Made by a program: the position numbers and the translations under genes. The notes under the pieces are model-generated. The model searched no databases. It saw only the letters and a program-made list of their open reading frames with translations, and was not told where the DNA came from. From JBKEAJ01 sp047972135 (GTDB lineage Bacteria > Bacteroidota > Bacteroidia > Bacteroidales > Prolixibacteraceae), in contig JBKEAJ010000062.1 of NCBI GenBank assembly GCA_047972135.1, positions 1-5,965 of the forward strand: 5,965 nucleotides of DNA. The letters are read 5' to 3'. This document shows positions 1 to 4,893 of the stretch, piece after piece. The number at the start of each line of letters is the position of its first letter. Positions within the stretch are counted from its first letter, which is position 1.

Positions 1-4
1 GCCC

Positions 5-12
5 TAACTTTG
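5..12 (+). promoter_or_regulatory. Candidate Bacteroides-type -7 box upstream of the ATPase remnant
   Basis: TAACTTTG matches the Bacteroidota -7 consensus TAnnTTTG exactly. A second exact match, TATATTTG, lies at 26-33. Either could place a transcription start shortly before the ATG at 52. The -33 element for the first box would lie outside the window, and the 13-base gap between the TTTG at 9-12 and the second box is too short for a -33/-7 pair. Which box is used, if any, cannot be told from the sequence. Confidence 0.45.
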
Positions 13-51
13 TTACAAAAAATATTATATTTGCCACAAAAACAGACAAAT

Positions 52-276
52 ATGCATTATCACAAGAGAATAGAATATCTTGAGAAGTGGAGACTTTCCA
101 ATAATCGTAAGCCTCTGATATTACGAGGAGCTAGGCAGGTGGGCAAAACAACCTTAGTTTGCATAGACGACCACACAACGCCTGCGGGCAAAGCGTATAA
201 GCTGATGAACCTGCCGTACTACATGGGTACTTATCTTCAGGATTATATTTCATATTTCATTTCTGAACATAAATAA
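52..276 (+). pseudogene. Internally deleted remnant of an AAA ATPase (DUF4143-type)
   Basis: This 74-residue frame carries only the two ends of a much larger ATPase. Residues 1-36 match the start of the family: a KR..YLEKW helix, then RKPLILRGARQVGKTTLV with an intact Walker A motif (GARQVGKT, residues 26-33). From about residue 38 it resembles the extreme C-terminus of the same proteins: TP.GK.YKL.NLPYY followed by an amphipathic tail. Full-length members have roughly 380-450 residues, so Walker B, the sensor regions and almost all of the DUF4143 domain are missing. The join lies near base 157-166 and keeps the reading frame. The ATG at 52 is preferred because family members start at this point; an upstream TTG at 10 would add 14 residues of no family character. 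I see no ATPase function left. A small functional derivative is possible but unlikely. The C-terminal match is from memory of the family and is less certain than the N-terminal one. Confidence 0.7.
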
Positions 277-299
277 CTTCACAAGCACGAAAAAAATCT

Positions 300-307
300 T
301 ACTTTTG
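300..307 (+). promoter_or_regulatory. -7 promoter box for the cysteate synthase gene
   Basis: TACTTTTG matches TAnnTTTG exactly and lies 25 bases before the ATG at 333, giving a predicted leader of about 20 bases. A clear TTTG -33 box is not visible at the usual 19-21 base spacing; the nearest candidate, TTCA at 278-281, is weak. An A-run at 290-296 lies between the two positions. The box is independent of the remnant gene upstream. Confidence 0.6.
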
Positions 308-332
308 CACAATCATAAATTAGATATTATCG

Positions 333-1631
333 ATGAGTTTAAATATTGAACCTACAAAATACAAGCTGCAATCAGTACTAACAAGCAAAGAGTTTAACGA
401 CAGCTATTGGATGCTCGACGCACCCAACGAAAGCACTCCAAGTCTAATCAGAGCAATTTACGACAAAAAGCAGCTATCAGTAGGTGGCTACAAATCAGGC
501 ATTTACAAATTTGCTGATTGGTTGCCAATAATAAGGACTCTTGAAGGCTCATCGGCTCCTGCAACGTACAAGAGTATAGGACTGGCTAAAGAACTAGGAC
601 TTAGCAATCTTTGGATTACATTCAGCGGCTACAATCCTGCCATTGGCGCAAACATGAGCACATGCTCGTTCAAGGAAACGGAAGCATATACTGTATGTGC
701 AAGGATAAAGAAAGACGAAAGCAGGATATTGGTAGTAGCCTCAGCCGGCAATACAGCAAGAGCTTTTGCAAGAGTATGTTCCGACAACAACATAGCACTT
801 TTGCTTTGTGTTCCCGAAGATAATATCGATGCACTATGGTTTAACTCTCCCATAAACGACTGTGTAAAACTTATAGCAGCCAAAAGTGGTGGCGACTATT
901 TTGATGCAATACACCTATCCAACATTGTGGTAAAGGACGAGAAGTTTCTTGCCGAGGGAGGAGCAAAGAATGTTGCTCGCAGAGACGGGATGTCCACCAC
1001 CGTACTATCTGCCGTCAGCACGATAGGCAAGATACCTGAATTTTACTTTCAGGCTGTTGGCAGCGGCACAGGAGCCATTGCCGCATGGGAAGCCAATTTG
1101 CGTTTTATTGAAGACGGCAGATACGGAAGCAATAAGATGCGATTGATGGTATCGCAAAATGCGCCTTTTTTGCCAATGTACATGGCATGGAAAAAAGACA
1201 GCAGAGAGCTATTGCCAATGGACGATGTTGAAGCACGCTTGGAGGTCGAGGAAATCATAGCCAAAGTGCTATCCAACAGGAAACCACCCTACTCCGTTTG
1301 TGGCGGCTTATACGACGCACTAAAAGACAGCAATGGTGATGTATATAGCGTACACAACGACGAGTTGCAGGCAGCATCAGCACTCTTTGAAAAGTGCGAG
1401 AACATCGACATTCACCCTGCATCGGCAGTAGCCGTAGCATCATTGCAACAAGCTGTTAAAGACAAAACAGTTTGTCCCGACAGTCTTATCATGCTCAACA
1501 TCACGGGAGGCGGCGAGAAATTAATGGCAAAAAACAACACACTACACTATCTTAAGCCCAATATCGTTTTTGACATCAACCCCAACGAGCAAGAGGTTTT
1601 GAGTAAAACAAAAGCACTGTTTCAATACTAA
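333..1631 (+). CDS. Cysteate synthase (PLP-dependent, threonine synthase-related)
   Basis: The 432-residue product belongs to fold-type II PLP enzymes and most resembles the cysteate synthase branch of the threonine synthase superfamily, which replaces the phosphate of O-phospho-L-serine with sulfite to give L-cysteate. Visible hallmarks are IYKFADWLPI (57-66), TYKSIGLAKELGLSNLW (78-94), the cofactor lysine in CSFKETEA (Lys114), ASAGNTARAFA (136-146), the phosphate-binding glycine loop GSGTGA (243-248) and a C-terminal TGGGEK (391-396). Length agrees with the methanogen enzymes, which are a little over 400 residues. In methanogens cysteate feeds coenzyme M synthesis; Bacteroidota do not make that cofactor, so the likely sink here is sulfonolipid synthesis (cysteate plus fatty acyl chains), which is inference. 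The cytosolic enzyme has its own promoter and no pathway partner beside it. The ATG at 333 has no Shine-Dalgarno sequence. A threonine synthase or another beta-replacement activity is the main alternative. Confidence 0.82.
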   Translation: MSLNIEPTKYKLQSVLTSKEFNDSYWMLDAPNESTPSLIRAIYDKKQLSVGGYKSGIYKFADWLPIIRTLEGSSAPATYKSIGLAKELGLSNLWITFSGYNPAIGANMSTCSFKETEAYTVCARIKKDESRILVVASAGNTARAFARVCSDNNIALLLCVPEDNIDALWFNSPINDCVKLIAAKSGGDYFDAIHLSNIVVKDEKFLAEGGAKNVARRDGMSTTVLSAVSTIGKIPEFYFQAVGSGTGAIAAWEANLRFIEDGRYGSNKMRLMVSQNAPFLPMYMAWKKDSRELLPMDDVEARLEVEEIIAKVLSNRKPPYSVCGGLYDALKDSNGDVYSVHNDELQAASALFEKCENIDIHPASAVAVASLQQAVKDKTVCPDSLIMLNITGGGEKLMAKNNTLHYLKPNIVFDINPNEQEVLSKTKALFQY

Positions 1632-1635
1632 GTAT

Positions 1636-1673
1636 TCGACAATACACTAAACTACATATTAACATTTTGTCGA
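1636..1673 (+). other. Inverted repeat just after the cysteate synthase stop codon
   Basis: TCGACAA (1636-1642) and TTGTCGA (1667-1673) form a perfect 7-base-pair inverted repeat with a 24-base AT-rich spacer, beginning five bases after the stop codon. There is no T-run after it, so it is a poor intrinsic terminator. It could protect or define the 3' end of the transcript, or be chance. Confidence 0.3.
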
Positions 1674-1695
1674 TAAGCAATATTCTGAATATCTC

Positions 1696-1741
1696 TTGAC
1701 TTCGTGCGTCAACACTAATTGTTGATAAATACCTCTTTTTT
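1696..1741 (+). terminator. Overlapping inverted repeats followed by a T-run; possible terminator
   Basis: Two hairpins share an arm. TTGAC (1696-1700) pairs with GTCAA (1708-1712) across 7 bases, and TCAACA (1709-1714) pairs with TGTTGA (1720-1725) across 5 bases. A run of six T follows at 1736-1741, about ten bases after the second stem, which is further than in a standard intrinsic terminator. The site lies between the end of the cysteate synthase gene and the candidate promoter of the next gene, where a terminator would be expected. Stems are short and AT-rich, so confidence is low. Confidence 0.3.
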
Positions 1742-1769
1742 ACATTGCAAAACTCAACTTTCGCGACTG

Positions 1770-1777
1770 TATCTTTA
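1770..1777 (+). promoter_or_regulatory. Candidate -7 box for the small unknown gene
   Basis: TATCTTTA matches TAnnTTTG at every fixed position except the last. It lies 27 bases before the ATG at 1805, a similar distance to that seen for the cysteate synthase promoter. A TTG at 1745-1747 is a possible -33 element at 22 bases, slightly wide. An alternative imperfect box, TACATTGC at 1741-1748, has a TTG at 1719-1721 with a 19-base spacing. Confidence 0.4.
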
Positions 1778-1791
1778 CATCGTTTTACAAT

Positions 1792-1797
1792 AGGAGG
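1792..1797 (+). promoter_or_regulatory. Strong Shine-Dalgarno sequence that fixes the start at 1805
   Basis: AGGAGG sits 7 bases before the ATG at 1805. It is the only full Shine-Dalgarno match in front of a gene in this window and selects 1805 over the upstream TTG at 1745 and the internal ATG at 1826. Confidence 0.7.
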
Positions 1798-1804
1798 CAT
1801 AGTT

Positions 1805-2284
1805 ATGAAATTAAATATATTTACTATGGATATTAAGTATTTACTACCGGCATTGGGAGCCGCCCTAATTACTATCGTCGCATTAACAGCATATGACGAA
1901 GAAAGTTCAATTACGAGCATAGACAGTTTAAGCAACAAGACAAGAGCGAGGCAGACGGCAAATTCAGTTAGGTATAATGGAGAAGTTTTATCATTAAAGA
2001 CTGTAAATGATGTTGATGGACGCTCAAGACAAGTGGCGTACAAAGAAAAAGGAGAAACAACGACAATCTACTTTTTCAATAAGGATAACACCATCAATGA
2101 GATTGTTGAGATTGAAGGGAATGTCAACTCTCCGACCCTAAAAAGATCAACCGAGTTTTATTACAAGGAAGATGGCACACAAGATCACCGAGTTATAGAA
2201 GAGCACTTAAAAAATACGGAAACAAATACCTATAAGGAGAATTATATAGGCAACGGCGAGTACGCATCGCTTGCAGCAAAATAA
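1805..2284 (+). CDS. Unknown small membrane-anchored or exported protein
   Basis: I do not recognise this 159-residue protein. Residues 1-11 are short and weakly basic, 12-29 form one hydrophobic segment (LLPALGAALITIVALTA), and the rest is polar and charged. This fits either a single N-terminal membrane anchor with the body outside the cytoplasm or a signal peptide cleaved near Ala29; there is no lipobox cysteine. Residues 55-150 look beta-strand rich, with recurring aromatic-turn-charged stretches such as VAYKEKGETTTIYFFNKDNTI and FYYKEDGTQDHRVIEEH. These faintly recall beta-hairpin repeat proteins, but no family can be assigned. The start at 1805 is supported by AGGAGG 7 bases upstream. 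The gene ends in three stop codons in a row (TAA TAA TAG, 2282-2290). The gap to the SPOR/barrel gene is 79 bases with no convincing promoter, so the two may share a transcript and both may act in the envelope. Confidence 0.65.
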   Translation: MKLNIFTMDIKYLLPALGAALITIVALTAYDEESSITSIDSLSNKTRARQTANSVRYNGEVLSLKTVNDVDGRSRQVAYKEKGETTTIYFFNKDNTINEIVEIEGNVNSPTLKRSTEFYYKEDGTQDHRVIEEHLKNTETNTYKENYIGNGEYASLAAK

Positions 2285-2363
2285 TAATAGAAAATATAGC
2301 TTAGTACTCAAAAAACACGGAATGTAGGTACAGAAAATCTGATAGTTATCAAAAAACAAACAT

Positions 2364-3401
2364 ATGAGGATCAACATTTATAGAATCATCACTCTATTCG
2401 CATTCACAGTGCTAATATCGGGCACATCTAATGCCCAGTCTCTACACGACTTTTGCGTTGTAGCGGGTTCTTTTAAACAAGAAGCCAACGCCAAAAAACA
2501 AGAAGCCTTGATTATCAAAGACGGTTACAAAGATTGTACAATCCGCTATGAGGAGAGTATAAAAAGCCACCGGGTTATTGTAGAGTCTTTCGATGAAAAG
2601 AAGAAGGCTTACGAAGCAGCTGTTGAGATGCGCAATTCCAATAAGACCTTATACAGCAACGCATGGATTCTCACACTTTCGACGGGCGACTTTCAGCCCT
2701 TGGATGCAGTAAAAGACGAAGTCACTGCACAAGAATCGGATGTTAGCATCAGCAAGGATGACATTAGTGCCTTGAAACAAGAAATCAAGAGGCTAACCTT
2801 TGAGGTAAATGCTTTAAAGACAAATAAGAATGATCACATCAGCAGTGCAACTTTCAACTCCTACAAGAGTTCACAAGGCAGCCGCACACAAAAGCTAGAA
2901 GAGGATTTAGAAGCCTTAAAAGGCAGTTCAACCGATAATCGCGAGACCTCCTTTTCGCTTGCAGGCGGAGCAACAATAAAGTTCGAGATGGAAGGTGACA
3001 AAAAAACTAGAATTGGCGAATATATTGCGGGGCATTTCAATATCAACAATAGTTTCTCACCATTGATTGAAGTTCAGCACATTGCACTCGACAGCAGCGT
3101 ACAAAATATAAGAATTTACGCAGGAGGTTTATATTCTCCATTTAACTTTGAGAGCAACACTAGCTTAGGCTTTGCAGCAAAGGTTGGCATAAATACCTAT
3201 TTTAATGCTGACAATATTAACAAGTCCTTTGGCAACACCGCCTCAGGTTATGTATATGATTTGGGACTCTATTTCAGAACCGGCACGAAATTACAATTTG
3301 ATATTCAAGCGGGCTATTCTATCGAGAGCATTATCGGCAATTCTTATGCCTATTCAATGCCTGCAATATATGCAAACGCAGGCTTGGTATACAATTTTTG
3401 A
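2364..3401 (+). CDS. Exported SPOR-domain protein with coiled coil and C-terminal beta-barrel-like domain
   Basis: The 345-residue product starts with a signal peptide (1-24) ending SNA before Gln25, the Ala|Gln junction common in Bacteroidota signal peptidase I substrates. Residues 28-106 form a SPOR-like domain: FCVVAGSFKQEANAKKQEALI, a KSHRVIVESF strand and a closing AWILTL. Such domains bind peptidoglycan, typically glycan strands lacking stem peptides. Residues 132-188 are charged with heptad-like spacing and are probably coiled coil. Residues 195-345 show alternating polar/hydrophobic strands with Gly and aromatic residues (FSLAGGATIKFEM, IRIYAGGLYSPF, YDLGLYFRTG, LQFDIQAGYSI) and end in LVYNF, a C-terminal Phe typical of outer-membrane barrels. 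Overall it looks like an outer-membrane protein tethered to the cell wall, comparable in logic to OmpA but with the wall-binding module first. Cysteines are at 31 and 58. No promoter is obvious at 2285-2363, so it may be expressed with the gene before it. A hairpin terminator candidate follows. The barrel is inferred from pattern only. Confidence 0.75.
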   Translation: MRINIYRIITLFAFTVLISGTSNAQSLHDFCVVAGSFKQEANAKKQEALIIKDGYKDCTIRYEESIKSHRVIVESFDEKKKAYEAAVEMRNSNKTLYSNAWILTLSTGDFQPLDAVKDEVTAQESDVSISKDDISALKQEIKRLTFEVNALKTNKNDHISSATFNSYKSSQGSRTQKLEEDLEALKGSSTDNRETSFSLAGGATIKFEMEGDKKTRIGEYIAGHFNINNSFSPLIEVQHIALDSSVQNIRIYAGGLYSPFNFESNTSLGFAAKVGINTYFNADNINKSFGNTASGYVYDLGLYFRTGTKLQFDIQAGYSIESIIGNSYAYSMPAIYANAGLVYNF

Positions 3402-3421
3402 TTTGGGATTAGTGTTTAATA

Positions 3422-3466
3422 AGCAGGCGTGCTCCCCTCCTCTTTACTTCAGGGAGCACTGCTTTC
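3422..3466 (+). terminator. Hairpin terminator candidate after the SPOR/barrel gene
   Basis: GTGCTCCC (3429-3436) and GGGAGCAC (3452-3459) form a perfect 8-base-pair GC-rich stem with a 15-base pyrimidine-rich loop. Beyond a 3-base bulge, AGCA (3422-3425) pairs with TGCT (3460-3463), lengthening the stem to 12 pairs. Only a short TTT follows, so the U-tract is poor. Its place, 20 bases after one stop codon and before the next promoter, supports a terminator. Confidence 0.6.
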
Positions 3467-3475
3467 CCAATTATC

Positions 3476-3506
3476 TTCGTAATTCGTAGGAGATTTTGTA
3501 TTTTTG
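3476..3506 (+). promoter_or_regulatory. Promoter of the miaB-MATE unit (-33 and -7 boxes)
   Basis: TATTTTTG at 3499-3506 matches TAnnTTTG exactly. TTCG at 3476-3479 is one base off the TTTG -33 box and lies 19 bases upstream, the expected spacing. The predicted transcription start is near 3510-3514, giving a leader of about 35 bases before the ATG at 3548. Confidence 0.6.
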
Positions 3507-3527
3507 TCGGTTTAAATCCCATCCATC

Positions 3528-3548
3528 ATGGGCAAAATTGACCGATAA
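3528..3548 (+). other. Six-codon upstream frame overlapping the miaB start (possible leader peptide)
   Basis: An ATG at 3528 opens a frame for MGKIDR that stops at TAA 3546-3548; this stop overlaps the miaB ATG in the sequence TAATG. The same ATG lies in the 3' arm of a short hairpin, CCCAT (3518-3522) with ATGGG (3528-3532). Such an overlap permits translational coupling. A frame this short can arise by chance, and no Shine-Dalgarno sequence precedes it. Confidence 0.25.
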
Positions 3549-4873
3549 TGACAAAAAAATACTATATAGAAACTTATGGATGCCAGATGAACGTTGCAGA
3601 CAGCGAGGTTGTTGCAGCGATGATAGAGGAAAGAGACTACAAAATTAGCGACACTCCGCTTGGAGCAGACTTGATATTAGTAAACACCTGCTCCGTTCGC
3701 GACAATGCTGAGAAGCGAGTGTGGGGACGATTGGCAGAGCTAAAGAGCCTAAAGAAGCAAAACAAAGATATGATTTTAGGCTTAATAGGCTGCATGGCAG
3801 AGCGAATTGGACATGAGCTGATAGAGCAGAAAGTAGTAGATTTGGTGGCAGGTCCCGACGCATACAGAGATATCCCCTATCTCATAGACCAAGCAATAGA
3901 CGGGCAAGAAGCAATCAACATAGAGCTATCGACCATAGAAACCTACGACAGCATTACACCTCAGCGGATTGACAAGAACTCAATTTCAGGTTTTGTATCA
4001 ATAATGCGTGGCTGCAACAATTTTTGCACCTATTGTATCGTCCCCTATACACGAGGGCGTGAAAGAAGCAGAGACCCTCATGACATTATTTCAGAGATAA
4101 CAGATTTAGAATCAAAAGGATATAAAGAAGTTACACTACTCGGACAGAATGTAAATTCCTACAAATGGCAGCCCGATGGCGAAAGAAAGCCCTACCGTTT
4201 TTATGATTTAATGGATGAAGTAGCAGTCAAGTTTAAGTCGCTGAGAATTAGATATTCCACTTCTCACCCAAAGGACATCACAAATAAGCTATTGTCAGTG
4301 ATGGCAAAGCACGGTAACATTTGTAAACACATCCACCTCCCTTTGCAGGCAGGGAGTAACAATGTTCTAAAGACAATGAATAGGAAATACACTTCCGAAT
4401 GGTATTTGGAGCGTATCGCCAAAATACGGGAAATCATGCCAGAATGCAGTATCACCACCGACTTAATGTGTGGATTTACGGGAGAGAGCGATGAAGACCA
4501 TGCCGACACATTGAGAATAATGAGAGAGGTGGGTTTCGACACGGCATTTATGTTTAAATATTCGCTACGCCCGGGCACTTATGCACACAAACGTCTTGAT
4601 GACGATGTGTCCGAAGAAGTAAAAGGCAGGAGGCTTGAAGAGATAATTGCATTACAAAATGAGATATCAAAAGAACGAAACAATAATGAAATAGGCAAAA
4701 CCTTTGAGGTTCTTGTAGAAGGCACTTCAAAGAAATCGGACGAACAGCTATTTGGCAGAACCAGTCAAAATAAAGTCGCCGTTTTCCCGAAAGGAAATCT
4801 TTCAAAAGGAGATTTGGTGAATGTAAAAGTGGAAAGCACAACACAAACCACCTTAATCTGCACTTTAGCATAA
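3548..4873 (+). CDS. miaB: tRNA-2-methylthio-N6-dimethylallyladenosine synthase MiaB
   Basis: The 441-residue protein is a methylthiotransferase that adds a methylthio group to C2 of i6A at position 37 of tRNAs reading codons starting with U, using S-adenosylmethionine and two [4Fe-4S] clusters. The N-terminal UPF0004 domain opens with YIETYGCQMNVADSE and has its three cluster cysteines at 12, 48 and 82. The radical SAM domain follows, with CxxxCxxC at Cys156, Cys160 and Cys163 in MRGCNNFCTYC, then GQNVNSY (199-205), HLPLQAGS (263-270) and YSLRPGT (338-344). A TRAM domain occupies about 380-441. Length and motif order are those of full-length MiaB. The QMN..DSE motif and GRERSR after the cluster loop favour MiaB over MtaB and RimO. 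The ATG at 3548 gives the expected N-terminus; an upstream ATG at 3528 is out of frame. It has its own promoter, and the next gene starts 20 bases after its stop codon. All catalytic cysteines are present. Confidence 0.95.
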   Translation: MTKKYYIETYGCQMNVADSEVVAAMIEERDYKISDTPLGADLILVNTCSVRDNAEKRVWGRLAELKSLKKQNKDMILGLIGCMAERIGHELIEQKVVDLVAGPDAYRDIPYLIDQAIDGQEAINIELSTIETYDSITPQRIDKNSISGFVSIMRGCNNFCTYCIVPYTRGRERSRDPHDIISEITDLESKGYKEVTLLGQNVNSYKWQPDGERKPYRFYDLMDEVAVKFKSLRIRYSTSHPKDITNKLLSVMAKHGNICKHIHLPLQAGSNNVLKTMNRKYTSEWYLERIAKIREIMPECSITTDLMCGFTGESDEDHADTLRIMREVGFDTAFMFKYSLRPGTYAHKRLDDDVSEEVKGRRLEEIIALQNEISKERNNNEIGKTFEVLVEGTSKKSDEQLFGRTSQNKVAVFPKGNLSKGDLVNVKVESTTQTTLICTLA

Positions 4874-4893
4874 GGTCATAAAACACTAACAGT

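Noticed and set aside
10..51. A TTG start at 10 that would lengthen the ATPase remnant by 14 residues.
   Set aside because: The added residues do not resemble the family, and they would overlap the -7 boxes, including the one at 26-33. The ATG at 52 matches where family members begin.
1576..2043. A 155-codon open frame on the minus strand crossing the intergenic region.
   Set aside because: It overlaps the 3' end of the cysteate synthase gene and most of the first half of the unknown gene, its translation resembles no family, and the + strand gene has a strong ribosome site and a sensible hydrophobic N-terminus.
2285..2363. Search for a promoter between the unknown gene and the SPOR/barrel gene.
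   Set aside because: No TAnnTTTG match with fewer than two mismatches was seen. The small GATA/TATC repeat at 2341-2350 is too short to mean anything.
3205..3489. A 94-codon + strand frame overlapping the barrel region of the SPOR protein.
   Set aside because: It lies in another frame of a convincing gene, lacks a start signal, and runs over the terminator hairpin and into the miaB promoter region.
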